From an uncultured Hungatella sp. (GTDB lineage Bacteria; Bacillota; Clostridia; Lachnospirales; Lachnospiraceae): a DNA stretch of 64,000 nucleotides. Every line of letters begins with the position of its first letter. Positions within the stretch are counted from its first letter, which is position 1. Both the position numbers and the translations under genes were made by a program. Positions 17,515 to 26,467 of this stretch are shown here, piece by piece. The stretch is from positions 62,001-126,000 of the forward strand of contig CAJUEJ010000006.1 of assembly GCA_910585435.1 (NCBI GenBank), written 5' to 3'. The notes under the pieces were generated by a model. That model did no database searches, was not told the origin of the DNA, and saw only the letters and a program-made list of their open reading frames with translations.

Positions 17515-18369
17515 CTACACGATGCCTATAAAGGCAAGTAAAATACATGCGGCAAGAACAATAAACACCAGCAAAAGAGGACTTATATTTTTCTTCTTCA
17601 CCAGATAAAACAGAAGCCATACCACCCCAAGGATCACACAGTTGGGCATGATTCCGTCCATGATGGACTGTAAGGTTTTAGCTGTCTCCCCTGAACCTAT
17701 CATCACAGACAGGTTGGTCTTGGCCATCGTACAGGTCATACATCCAATAGCCATCATACCCATGATCCCTGCTCCGTGGACAGCCTTGTCCATCAGCCCT
17801 GTCCTCTGCATTTTATCCAAAAATCCTGCCCCTGCTTTCCATCCCAGCCAAAGCCCGTTCCATTTAACCACCATGATAGGTGCAAAATAGATGGCTATGT
17901 ACACAAGGATCCCTAAGGGATTGCCTGCCAGCATCATGGTAGTGCCTATACCGATTGCGATGGTTCTGATAGGCCCGTAGAAGAAAGAATCGCCGATTCC
18001 GGAAAGAGGACCCATGAGAGCTACCTTTACATTGCGGATAAGCTCCGGGTCAAAATCCTTTTCCCTGGCGTTCTTTTCCTCCATGGAACACACAATCCCC
18101 ATGATAAAGGTGCAGAACGCAATATGACAGGCAAACATATCCAGATGACGTTTCATGGCCTCCTTCAGATCCTCTGTACCCTCGCCGTACAGTTTTTTCA
18201 GCACCGGAAGAATACAGTATAGAAATCCTGTATTGGCCTGGCGCTCCAGCCCCCAGGATAAATAATAGTGGTAGGAACGTCTCCATACCTTTTTCATATC
18301 ATCTCTTGTAACAGCAGGGATCTCCCTCTGCCCCTCTGCCGCCGGCACAGTCATCTCTTTAGAAGTCAT
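17515..18369 (-). CDS. PTS EIID component, mannose/fructose/sorbose family
   Basis: Membrane subunit that works with EIIC to translocate the sugar. About 284 residues; N-terminal YHYYLSWGLERQANTGF and PLSGIGDSFFYGPIRTIAIGIG are the family signatures, followed by C-terminal membrane helices. ATG 18369 is chosen from family alignment; it overlaps the end of EIIC by 11 bp, so the two are translationally coupled. The product ends with a hydrophobic helix, as usual. Confidence 0.93.
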   Translation of the reverse strand: MTSKEMTVPAAEGQREIPAVTRDDMKKVWRRSYHYYLSWGLERQANTGFLYCILPVLKKLYGEGTEDLKEAMKRHLDMFACHIAFCTFIMGIVCSMEEKNAREKDFDPELIRNVKVALMGPLSGIGDSFFYGPIRTIAIGIGTTMMLAGNPLGILVYIAIYFAPIMVVKWNGLWLGWKAGAGFLDKMQRTGLMDKAVHGAGIMGMMAIGCMTCTMAKTNLSVMIGSGETAKTLQSIMDGIMPNCVILGVVWLLFYLVKKKNISPLLLVFIVLAACILLAFIGIV

Positions 18370-19147
18370 TATCCTCGTCCTCCTCTCCGTTTTGCCCGGT
18401 TTCAATGGCTGCCTTTACGCCGTCAAATTTAATGGTGGTGGCCACAATAATCACAGATACGATTGCCACTCCCAGAATCGGCACCTTCAGATAAGCCGAC
18501 AGAAAGAAGCCTAAAAAATAGTACGGTACCAGGCTTGTCCGGAACACCATTTTCATCAGCATGGCAATACCGATTGCAGGAACAACACCGGCGAATGCAG
18601 TCATCCCGTCAAATACAAACTGAGGCAGGCTTTCAATAAACTTTAAAACCAGCTCTCCTCCCAGCATGTAGATAATAAAACAGTAAATAAAGTGGAAGGG
18701 CACCAGCCATCCAAATTGTACGGCCCAGTGTGCAATATCAACGCCTCTTGGATTATTTGCTTCCACAAACTTATCGATTATCCTCTGAAGAATACTCATG
18801 ACAGAGTTTTTCGTGTTGAGAAGAATCGTTCCGATTACCGCTATGGGCATTGCCATGGCTATGGCTGCATCTGTTCCGATTCCCATCCGGATTGCAAAAG
18901 CAGTCGCCAGAACACCTCCCAGCAGACCATCTGGCGGCATGGCATTGCCAAGGCCGACCGCTGCCATAAACATCACCTGCAAAACCGCTCCCAGATAAAG
19001 GCCGGTCTGAAAGTCACCCAGAAGCAGCCCTAACAGGGGACATGCAAATATAGGCTGGTTGACCCGGGGAGTCCCTGTTAAGTTGTCCAGTATCTGGCTT
19101 CCGGCAAAAACGCCGGCTACTATAATTCCATCCATCAACGTAGTCAT
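18359..19147 (-). CDS. PTS EIIC component, mannose/fructose/sorbose family
   Basis: Membrane channel subunit of 262 residues with about seven hydrophobic segments. Family blocks include GLLLGDFQTGLYLGAVLQ and GLGNAMPPDGLLGGVLATAFA. AGGAGG seven bases before ATG 19147. Lies 12 bp behind EIIB and overlaps EIID. Substrate specificity cannot be read from the sequence; the lack of a mannose-type fused IIAB and the accompanying enzymes argue against simple mannose or glucose. Confidence 0.93.
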   Translation of the reverse strand: MTTLMDGIIVAGVFAGSQILDNLTGTPRVNQPIFACPLLGLLLGDFQTGLYLGAVLQVMFMAAVGLGNAMPPDGLLGGVLATAFAIRMGIGTDAAIAMAMPIAVIGTILLNTKNSVMSILQRIIDKFVEANNPRGVDIAHWAVQFGWLVPFHFIYCFIIYMLGGELVLKFIESLPQFVFDGMTAFAGVVPAIGIAMLMKMVFRTSLVPYYFLGFFLSAYLKVPILGVAIVSVIIVATTIKFDGVKAAIETGQNGEEDEDNDF

Positions 19148-19159
19148 TCTATTTTCCTC

Positions 19160-19621
19160 CTATAGATTGGGCACAGCTTTCGGATCCGTCGGTACACTGC
19201 GGATATCGATTTCAATGTTGTCTGCCATCAGTTCCTTGATGATTCCGATATCCTCATCTGTTGCGTAGCACCGGACCGACAAAGCCCTGCCTCCTGCCGC
19301 AAACAGATTGCCCACATTCACACTTGTGATTGACGGGCACCCCTGCGCCATCCGCCTGGCATCCTTCATGTTGTCCACCAGGATAAACAGCTTATACTTG
19401 TCTGTTACAGAGCTGTTGATCGCTTTGATAGAATCCTCGACGCCTTTTAACACCAGCTTGATCCCCGCAGGCTTTGAAAGCTTTAGCGCCTGCACGCGGA
19501 TGGGATCTGCCGACAGCCCGTCATTGGCTACCAGAATACAGTCTGCACCTAAGTAATTGGTCCATGCATAAGCCACCTGCCCATGGATCAGACGATAGTC
19601 TACCCTCAGCAGCTTGATCAT
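19160..19621 (-). CDS. PTS EIIB component, mannose/fructose/sorbose family
   Basis: Cytoplasmic 153-residue phosphotransfer subunit. The phosphorylated histidine is His13 in VDYRLIHGQVAYAW, the hallmark of this PTS class (histidine instead of the cysteine of other EIIB proteins). Start ATG 19621 follows a GAGGGG site. Separated by 18 bp from EIIA and 12 bp from EIIC. Confidence 0.94.
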   Translation of the reverse strand: MIKLLRVDYRLIHGQVAYAWTNYLGADCILVANDGLSADPIRVQALKLSKPAGIKLVLKGVEDSIKAINSSVTDKYKLFILVDNMKDARRMAQGCPSITSVNVGNLFAAGGRALSVRCYATDEDIGIIKELMADNIEIDIRSVPTDPKAVPNL

Positions 19622-19639
19622 CCTATCACCCCCTCACTT

Positions 19640-20056
19640 TTAAAATTCTTCAGCTGTTGCTGATAAATCTGTCATCATTGCTGCCGGCTCGCAGATGCTG
19701 GCACGGGCTTTTGCCACGGCCTGACGGATCAGCTCCCTGGTATCCTCTAAAGGATTGGTCACCAATTCGATGAGCAAAGGCAGATTCATGCCTGCAACCT
19801 GATAGATCTGTCTGTTATTTATGTAGGAAAGGAATGTATTGCACACGCTTCCTCCATAAATATCCGTCATGATAATTATCTCGTCTCCTGCTTCCATCTC
19901 CTCCATAGCATCCCTGATGCTCTCTTCAAAGGGTCTGCCATCATCTACGTAAGCACAGATATAGTTCAGATTCTCCAGCTTCCCCAGCACCATCTCAGCC
20001 GTATGAACCAGCCCCTTTGCCATATAGCCATGGGAAGCAACTATAAATTTACGCAT
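19640..20056 (-). CDS. PTS EIIA component, mannose/fructose/sorbose family
   Basis: Small cytoplasmic phosphocarrier of about 138 residues. His9 in IVASHGYMAKG is the phosphorylation site, and IIIMTDIYGGSVCN is the second family signature. ATG 20056 follows GGAGG at seven bases; the longer open frame upstream belongs to the regulator gene, which it overlaps by 8 bp. EIIA and EIIB are separate chains here, as in LevD/LevE. Confidence 0.93.
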   Translation of the reverse strand: MRKFIVASHGYMAKGLVHTAEMVLGKLENLNYICAYVDDGRPFEESIRDAMEEMEAGDEIIIMTDIYGGSVCNTFLSYINNRQIYQVAGMNLPLLIELVTNPLEDTRELIRQAVAKARASICEPAAMMTDLSATAEEF

Positions 20057-22826
20057 AAAAATCCTCCGTATCCTTGTCATTTTTAATATAATCATGAATG
20101 TATGCCAGTTCTCCCAGAGGGATCTCCACATGGTAAAACTCGCAGAGCGTGTCCATGCTTTTTCTCATTCTCTCAATAAATGTCTGCTCCTCCTCCACAA
20201 AGCTCTGGTAATTCAGATGCTCCTCAAAAGGAGTCTTTGTCACCAGCCTCTCAATCATGCAGCACATATGGACGCTTAAACCGATCACCACCCTGGGCGA
20301 CAGGAACACTCCTGCAAGAGACTGATATTCCTTCAGCGCGTTATGGACAAACTCCAGCGTCTTATCCGGGTTAAGGATGGTTAAGTATCTGGTTACATTT
20401 TGAAGAGTGAAATCCTTTACGATCCCCTGGATCAGCATCTCTATCTGCTCCCCTGTCAGATATGGCTCCAGAATCTCCTTGATACGGAAGCTGTCAGCCA
20501 TGGAAATCATATTTTCGATAGAGATAAACGGCACCCTGTCTACCCTGGAAGGCATCATCCCGATGACGCAGATGATCTCATAATCTGAAAACACCCTTCT
20601 CACCTGCTCTGGCTTTGTCAGGCTGAGATAATCGTAGGTCAGGCACTGGATCATGCTCTCCCCGGGAAGACAGCGAAGGAACATCTCCGCAAATTTTTCC
20701 GCTGTCTTTATCCCCATCTCGCTGGTGAACAAAATGGTGGGCAATGGTTTCCTGCTTTCGCAGAACAGAGTTTTTCTTTTTTCCTCCTGTGTCAGCTTTT
20801 TAAGAATTTCCTGAGGCTTTACAGCCTTCGCAAGCTCTTTGCCGACAGTGAGAAGCTGTTTTAACCCGATTTGATCTGCGATTCCAAAGGAACCTCTGAA
20901 AGAGAGGGATGCCAGCTTGGATTCCAGCGCCTGGGCAAGCTTTAAATCCATGAATATTAAAAGTGTCTGTTCCGGCTTCATGGAGTATGCTATTGCCTCA
21001 ATCTGCCTGTATAAGGATTCCTCCCCATCGCCGATATTCAACGGAAAAACAACCTTCTGAAGGCATACGCTGTTTACATAGTCTGCCATTCTTCTGGCAA
21101 TTTCCTGCCCGTGGGCAGCCATAATACAGATTTCCTTCTTAAAATGGAAATAATTATTGGAATATGTCTCCAGAAGAAACACCAGCTTAAGCAGCAGGCT
21201 CATCTGTATCTGATAATCCCTGTCCATCTGCTCTTCCATCCAGGAATATGCTGCCGCCTCATAAGGCATCTCTCTTTCATACCGGGCAGCCGTCCTCTCC
21301 AGAGTCTCCCTATTGCGGTGCATCCAGCCTATCAGCCTGGATCCGGCATAGTTTTGCTGGCCAAACAGCTTCCCCATGATTTCCAGTGCCTCTTCTGAGA
21401 GGATTACCTGGTATGGGTTTTCCGGCATCTGGCACAGCTTCCCAAGAACCTGAAGCTGAACCTTTACCTTCCCGTTAAAGAAATGTACCTCTCTTCCTTC
21501 CGTCTTTTTATAATCCTGCCAGACCTCCCGGCTTTCCTCAATCAGCTGGTGCCCGTTTATCTTGCGGCATGCATATTGTTCCATTCTGTCTGACAGCTCC
21601 TCAAACAGCCTGCTTACATGCTCCGGATCCCCATAATCCTCTATACTGTCAAGCCTGATAAGGCTGGTCTTGTTCTTTTTGCTCCAGTCCCGATCCGTAT
21701 TGGTCACAAGTCTGGGAGGCATATGATACAAAAGCAGCGTCATACTGTCTTTTCCTTTGCCTGTATCCATATAGGCCCGTGCGCAGCTGCCCCGGATAAC
21801 CTGCTGCAGCTCTTCCACATTTCCGGCATATTGATTCTCCATCAGCATGCCGATGATCTGGCTGCTTAACAAGATTTCTTTTCCTATTCTTTTAGATTCA
21901 TTTCTGAGGAAGGAAAAAATCAGCTGCTCCTTTTCACCGGCAGACCGTTCTTCCAGGGGAGGCAGGGATATAATCACAGGGACTCTCTGTATAGTTCTTC
22001 CGTTCAGCTTCTCCACAGGCTCACTGGTGGAAAAGATCATCCGGCCGCTGTATTTTCGTTTTACCTTGTTTTTGGCATCGTAGTATTCCCGTCTCTCCTC
22101 CAGCCTCAGCAGCCTTCCTGCCGCCTCTTCTGAAAAGGCGGATATCTCATTGAAATAAAGCATACCGCCCCTGGCTTTTAATAAAATGCCCTCCTTCTCC
22201 TCATTCCCAAACAGCAATTCTGAAAAACTCTGTTCATTTCCCGCATATTCCGGACAGTTGACCTCGACAAAACGGCTGTTTTCCTTTAAAATCCTTTGCT
22301 CCAGGCCATATTCATAAGCAATTTTTGACAGATACCGTTTTCCGCTTCCCCGTTCACCGGAAATCAGAACCGGAAGGCCCATAGGCGGATATCCCAGAGC
22401 TGACACCATCTGTTCAATACTAAAATGCAGGCTTTCATCCCGCCCTATTACCTTCTCAAATCCCTTTCCTAAAATATGTCCCCTGGCAAGCTCTTTCTTA
22501 AGATCCTCCCCGGATGGGAACACGTTGTCCTGCAGGTGTACGCCATACATGCTTTCCAGCGTTACCTTGTGGAGAAAATATACCGGCCGGGAGATAATCT
22601 TTATCAGATCCCCTTCCTTTGCCAGCTCATTTAAATACTGGCTTGCCAGGTTTCTGCTGATATTCAGGGCAAGGCCAATCTGGCTTGCCGTCAGCCCATA
22701 CAGCTCCTTAAGCCCCAGCTTCTTTGTCTGTTCTGTTACATATGTGTAAATCTCTTCTTTCGTATTCATATGATCCGTGTTTTTCACACCTTTGCTGCGT
22801 TTGTTTTCCCTCTCTGTTGACGCCAT
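20049..22826 (-). CDS. LevR-like PRD regulator with degenerate AAA+ domain
   Basis: About 925 residues with the LevR layout: N-terminal helix-turn-helix (LTASQIGLALNISRNLASQY), AAA+ domain, PRD-type and EIIA-like domain (ICIMAAHGQEIARRM), EIIB-like region, and a C-terminal PRD with a candidate phospho-histidine in GLSVHMCCMIERL. The AAA+ domain keeps a Walker A-like GERGSGKRYL but lacks the GAFTGA loop that contacts sigma-54: LFG is followed after a few residues by GILLKARGGMLYFNEI, where the Walker B Asp is also Asn. ATG 22826 has GGAG 12 bases upstream; ATG 22769 is possible. Overlaps EIIA by 8 bp, so it heads and probably controls the PTS operon in response to PTS phosphorylation. Confidence 0.85.
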   Translation of the reverse strand: MASTERENKRSKGVKNTDHMNTKEEIYTYVTEQTKKLGLKELYGLTASQIGLALNISRNLASQYLNELAKEGDLIKIISRPVYFLHKVTLESMYGVHLQDNVFPSGEDLKKELARGHILGKGFEKVIGRDESLHFSIEQMVSALGYPPMGLPVLISGERGSGKRYLSKIAYEYGLEQRILKENSRFVEVNCPEYAGNEQSFSELLFGNEEKEGILLKARGGMLYFNEISAFSEEAAGRLLRLEERREYYDAKNKVKRKYSGRMIFSTSEPVEKLNGRTIQRVPVIISLPPLEERSAGEKEQLIFSFLRNESKRIGKEILLSSQIIGMLMENQYAGNVEELQQVIRGSCARAYMDTGKGKDSMTLLLYHMPPRLVTNTDRDWSKKNKTSLIRLDSIEDYGDPEHVSRLFEELSDRMEQYACRKINGHQLIEESREVWQDYKKTEGREVHFFNGKVKVQLQVLGKLCQMPENPYQVILSEEALEIMGKLFGQQNYAGSRLIGWMHRNRETLERTAARYEREMPYEAAAYSWMEEQMDRDYQIQMSLLLKLVFLLETYSNNYFHFKKEICIMAAHGQEIARRMADYVNSVCLQKVVFPLNIGDGEESLYRQIEAIAYSMKPEQTLLIFMDLKLAQALESKLASLSFRGSFGIADQIGLKQLLTVGKELAKAVKPQEILKKLTQEEKRKTLFCESRKPLPTILFTSEMGIKTAEKFAEMFLRCLPGESMIQCLTYDYLSLTKPEQVRRVFSDYEIICVIGMMPSRVDRVPFISIENMISMADSFRIKEILEPYLTGEQIEMLIQGIVKDFTLQNVTRYLTILNPDKTLEFVHNALKEYQSLAGVFLSPRVVIGLSVHMCCMIERLVTKTPFEEHLNYQSFVEEEQTFIERMRKSMDTLCEFYHVEIPLGELAYIHDYIKNDKDTEDFYA

Positions 22827-22833
22827 TTTACTT

Positions 22834-22946
22834 GACACTCCTCTCAAAATCAACGACTGCAGGCCCTTTTAGACACTGCCTGTACCCTTTTCGCCACATT
22901 CCTTTCCCTCCCTTTCTTTTTTAGCAGTGTCATCTTATTCGACACT
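22834..22946 (-). promoter_or_regulatory. Triple AGTGTC repeats upstream of the LevR-like gene
   Basis: Read on the minus strand, AGTGTC occurs at 22946-22941, 22877-22872 and 22839-22834. The first and third continue with near-identical bases (GAATAAGATG and AAGTAAAATG). The region is the only space for the promoter of the 12.6-kb PTS operon and is a plausible autoregulatory operator. No -24/-12 sigma-54 promoter (TGGCAC-N5-TTGC) is seen, which agrees with the missing GAFTGA loop in the regulator. Confidence 0.35.
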
Positions 22947-23001
22947 ACCCACGACAGTTTCTCCTTTTGTCAGATACCCTATTCCCCATCATATAAAAAA
23001 A

Positions 23002-23052
23002 GAAGCTGCCGCACAACAGATGCTTTATCACCTGTTGCGCGGCAGCCTCTTC
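23002..23052 (-). terminator. Terminator behind the lipoprotein gene
   Basis: Bases 23002-23019 and 23032-23052 form a long stem (GAAGCTGCCGC, CAACAG and complements, with one bulge). On the minus strand it is followed by TTCTTTTTTTT. It ends transcription of the lipoprotein gene (stop at 23094) and isolates the PTS operon downstream. A related hairpin lies at 26468-26520. Confidence 0.85.
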
Positions 23053-23093
23053 TATTCGTTTCTCATCCAGCAGAAAATATATTCAGCAGAAAA

Positions 23094-24206
23094 TCAATAA
23101 TCTTCTTCTGCTGCCTGCCAGTCAATCCATTGTGGTTCTTCTCCTTCGTAAGCCGCAATATCAGCCCCGCTCTCTTCCGTAAAACGTCTGGCTTTCACAG
23201 GCTGTCCATCGGCGGTGTAGGTATAAACTGTCATTTCAAAACCATCATAATTTTGTACCTCCCAAACGAAACCATAATCATACACTCCGAACGAGATACC
23301 TGGGGTATGGGTTTCAAATACATCAAAGCAAATAAGTTCGCTATCATAGATTCCCAAAATATACATCAGCTCACTTGTCCCGGAGCTTATTTTGAAAATA
23401 AGTTCCGGATTGTCATCGCTGTTTACATCCACATAAGCATAGGTTTTCTCTGCGTCTTCAAATTCGGATTCATAGTTTTTATCATCCATAACGGTCAGCT
23501 TCATGCCCTCCACATACGGGTTCCTTACGCCGGTTTCATTTTTCAGAAAAGCTTCGTACAGCAGATTTCCGTCATCCGTCCGTTCCTCTGTCTGCGGCTG
23601 GGGGCTTTGTATCTCTTCCTGCTGGCCCTGGGAGGTTTGTATCAGCTCCTGCCCGTCCTGCAGGCTTTGTTCGCCCTTCTTAGAGGCATGGTATAAAAAT
23701 TGCGTCTCGTCAGCCGATTTCCCGTGATACACATCTATGCCATCTGTATTATATTTCAGTATATACCAGCTGAAAATAGCGCTTCCATCAGATAAAACCT
23801 GTTCGGGATACTTCATATATATTTTATTATTTTCTATGATGTCTATGTTAGATGAATCAGCTAAAAACCGATAAGAAGATTCTGATTCATAATCGGAAAT
23901 ATCATATCCACAATCTGTTTTTTTAATAATTAACCTGCCGGTTCCATAATCCGAATGATATTCATACTCTCCTGCCAAAATTTCCAGCTGGCCGTCATTT
24001 TTTATCTGAACATCACTATTTTCTTTATCCGGAGGCTTCAAAGGCTCCCCTTCATTCATGGTGGTGCCTGATGGCAGTTCCTGAACCCTGTCTGCGCTGC
24101 TGTCCATTATGTATGTCTGGTTTTCGTCTAAGTCCTTTTTTTGACCACATGATGAAAGGACAAAAATTATTACTCCTGCGGCCATTGCTAATGCTGCTTT
24201 TTTCAT
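23094..24206 (-). CDS. Lipoprotein of unknown function
   Basis: Secreted, lipid-anchored protein of 370 residues. The signal peptide ends in the lipobox VLSSCG with Cys20. A first domain (about 70-165) is beta-rich with many Tyr and Asp; a Gln/Glu/Ser-rich linker follows (QDGQELIQTSQGQQEE and QSPQPQTEE), and the C-terminal domain has YAYVDVNSDDNPELIFKI, a calcium-binding EF-like or FG-GAP-like DxNxDDxPE motif seen in many clostridial surface proteins. AGGAAG precedes ATG 24206. Function unknown; it lies just downstream of an Agr-like two-component system and is a likely target of it. Confidence 0.8.
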   Translation of the reverse strand: MKKAALAMAAGVIIFVLSSCGQKKDLDENQTYIMDSSADRVQELPSGTTMNEGEPLKPPDKENSDVQIKNDGQLEILAGEYEYHSDYGTGRLIIKKTDCGYDISDYESESSYRFLADSSNIDIIENNKIYMKYPEQVLSDGSAIFSWYILKYNTDGIDVYHGKSADETQFLYHASKKGEQSLQDGQELIQTSQGQQEEIQSPQPQTEERTDDGNLLYEAFLKNETGVRNPYVEGMKLTVMDDKNYESEFEDAEKTYAYVDVNSDDNPELIFKISSGTSELMYILGIYDSELICFDVFETHTPGISFGVYDYGFVWEVQNYDGFEMTVYTYTADGQPVKARRFTEESGADIAAYEGEEPQWIDWQAAEEDY

Positions 24207-24308
24207 AAATAATTACTTCCTTTATTTGATGCTGTTATTCCATTTTCCCTCCTGTGAATCTTAACCCTTTATTTATATCACAGCAGGTAAAACAAGAACA
24301 TATTCCCT

Positions 24309-24345
24309 GCATAAATAACACAAATTCCGCATAAACGACACAAAT
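24309..24345 (-). promoter_or_regulatory. Paired 17-bp direct repeats, candidate LytTR operator
   Basis: Bases 24309-24325 (GCATAAATAACACAAAT) and 24329-24345 (GCATAAACGACACAAAT) match at 15 of 17 positions, 20 bp apart. They lie between the LytTR response regulator gene and the lipoprotein gene, about 100 bp before the lipoprotein start. Direct repeats two helical turns apart are how LytTR regulators usually bind. Confidence 0.5.
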
Positions 24346-24357
24346 ACTCAGCCCAAA

Positions 24358-25062
24358 TCAGTTGCCAAACTCTATTCTCCACTTGAAAAACTCCCTTTTA
24401 AACTCATTACTGTGAGTCCTTCCAATCACCACCTCTAATCCATTGCAAAGTGTAATCACACGGCTGTTTACTTTTTCAATGTATTTCAAATTAACAATAT
24501 AGGACCGCTGTATCTGAAAAAAGCCAAACCGGGCCAGGCTTTGCGCCGTCTCAGATATCTTCCCCTCACAAAAATGCTCACTGCCATCTAACATAAGATA
24601 TCTTAATTTTCTTCCATATGTTTCAACAAGCAGAAGTTCATTCAGGTTTATTTTGATGTAAATCCCATTTATATCATTACAAGTAATCATCTGCTCCTGA
24701 ACCCTGGTTTTCAGAAAAGAATCAAGGGCTTCGCCTATTTCCTCCAAATGCCTTTTATCTATATACCGGAAAGCATTCACTTTATATCCTGATCTTGCCA
24801 GCTCCGTATGAGAAGTCAAAAAACAAATTTTACTTTTATTCCCACAATCCATCATTTGTTCCGCTATCTGAAACCCATCTTCCCCCTCTGCAAGTTCAAT
24901 ATCCAGAAACAGCAGGTCAGTATCCGGATTTTTCATAAATTCTTTTCCGCTGCCATAGGAATTGATTTGAAAAGGAATATTTTTATCCCTGCAGTATTTT
25001 TCCACAATGGTCTGTACCTTATCTCTCCACACATCTTCATCTTCCACAACAGCTATTTTCAT
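24358..25062 (-). CDS. LytTR-family response regulator (AgrA/ComE-like)
   Basis: Response regulator of 234 residues. Receiver domain with acidic pocket EDED near residue 8 and phospho-acceptor Asp in DLLFLDIELAEG (near residue 56), then a LytTR DNA-binding domain recognisable by INLNELLLVETYGRK and FGFFQIQRSYIVNLKYIEKV. Pairs with the GHKL sensor kinase encoded 53 bp upstream. Likely binds the direct repeats at 24309-24345. Confidence 0.92.
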   Translation of the reverse strand: MKIAVVEDEDVWRDKVQTIVEKYCRDKNIPFQINSYGSGKEFMKNPDTDLLFLDIELAEGEDGFQIAEQMMDCGNKSKICFLTSHTELARSGYKVNAFRYIDKRHLEEIGEALDSFLKTRVQEQMITCNDINGIYIKINLNELLLVETYGRKLRYLMLDGSEHFCEGKISETAQSLARFGFFQIQRSYIVNLKYIEKVNSRVITLCNGLEVVIGRTHSNEFKREFFKWRIEFGN

Positions 25063-25115
25063 ATCTGTCCCCTTCCCTGTACTTTGCCTCCGTACAGATG
25101 CACGTTACATGCCCA

Positions 25116-26429
25116 TCATTTCTTCGATTCTTTTGGGATAGCAATACTGATTTTAAACAACGCTTCCCCATTTTCCTCTATAGATTCCATATAATATTCA
25201 CCATGATATTTCGCAACTGTCCCAATCATATTTTTCAGCCCAAACCCATGGTTTGCCCTATCCTTCTTTGATGTCATAAAGAAGCCTTTTTTAATATTTA
25301 CCTTTTGAGCCGCACTGTTGCTGACAACAATAAAAATTTCTTTCTTATGTTCTATAAATTCAACACGTATTCTGGGAACATCTGCCTTTCTCGCCGCTTC
25401 AACAGCATTTTGCAATATATTTCCCATCAACGTAGTGATATCAACCATCTCAAGAGGCATTTTTTCGGTCAGCCTTCCCACAACTTCAAACTCTATCTTT
25501 TCCTTTGCCGCTAAATACAGATAATAATTAACAATCACATCCAGAAAACTGTCCCCGGTATGAATCTTTAAATCAAATTCATCCTGCATATTCCAAATCG
25601 TATCTATGTATTCTTTGGCTTCTTCTGTCTTTTTCTCATTCATTAACTCTCTGAGCACGCCGATATGATTTACCAAATCATGTTTAAAGCGCCGTAGAGC
25701 TGCCGACTGCTGTAACTGATAATCATATTGCTGTTTTTGCATATGCATAAAAGATTGCAGTTCCCCGTTCTGCCTGTGTGACAGAATATTTTTAGCAGCA
25801 AGACTAAGGGTAAGAAAAATGGAATATACTGCTCCCACAATACTGATAAAAAATACTGCATATGCATCCGCTCCATACCTGGTGTGATTCTCATTAAAAA
25901 AAATAAAAACATAATTGTAAAACATCTGAAAAATACTGCCCTGCACCAAAAGCGCAAACTTGTATTTAAACTCTATATGGCACAGATAAACGTCATGCTT
26001 TTTAAGAATCCGCAGGTATGCCAAAAGATATATCAAAAACGAAATCAGATAAGCAGGCTCCATCCACCAGGCAATCTCTGTGCTGCCAATTCCCCCGCCT
26101 ATCATCACAATCTGCATCAGCATGACACTAAAGGTATCCACAATTCCGGTAAAATACATGAGGGCGCCGCTTAACAGAATCAAATGTCCCAAACGCTCCT
26201 CAAAGAAAAAACAGATGGAAAGCACGCTCCAAATGATATAAACAACCGGTGGATTGACATCATAATATGCATTGAAAACACCTGCAAAAAGCACAGTCAA
26301 TACAGATACGCCAAGAAAAAACCTGTTTTTTCTCGGGCTTATCTTAAATCCACAGTAGATTATAAACAGATATATGAAATAATTTAATAAGTTGTCTACA
26401 ATATAAATCATATGTTTCCACGCTTTCAT
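25116..26429 (-). CDS. AgrC-like sensor histidine kinase (GHKL family)
   Basis: Membrane sensor kinase, about 437 residues. Six to seven N-terminal membrane helices (up to about residue 205), then a coiled region with the phospho-histidine in LRRFKHDLVNHIGVLREL and a GHKL ATPase domain with N box (LMGNILQNAVEAARKA) and G box (NHGFGLKNM). Such kinases usually sense a peptide, but no AgrB or AgrD gene is nearby. The start is uncertain: ATG 26429 or ATG 26411 are both possible and neither has a strong ribosome site. Confidence 0.88.
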   Translation of the reverse strand: MKAWKHMIYIVDNLLNYFIYLFIIYCGFKISPRKNRFFLGVSVLTVLFAGVFNAYYDVNPPVVYIIWSVLSICFFFEERLGHLILLSGALMYFTGIVDTFSVMLMQIVMIGGGIGSTEIAWWMEPAYLISFLIYLLAYLRILKKHDVYLCHIEFKYKFALLVQGSIFQMFYNYVFIFFNENHTRYGADAYAVFFISIVGAVYSIFLTLSLAAKNILSHRQNGELQSFMHMQKQQYDYQLQQSAALRRFKHDLVNHIGVLRELMNEKKTEEAKEYIDTIWNMQDEFDLKIHTGDSFLDVIVNYYLYLAAKEKIEFEVVGRLTEKMPLEMVDITTLMGNILQNAVEAARKADVPRIRVEFIEHKKEIFIVVSNSAAQKVNIKKGFFMTSKKDRANHGFGLKNMIGTVAKYHGEYYMESIEENGEALFKISIAIPKESKK

Positions 26430-26467
26430 CCCTGCTATACATATGGCTATATCCATTTCCTGCCTGC

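Noticed and set aside
22834..22980. Sigma-54 promoter for the LevR-like operon
   Set aside because: No TGGCAC-N5-TTGC match was found on the minus strand, and the regulator lacks the GAFTGA loop.
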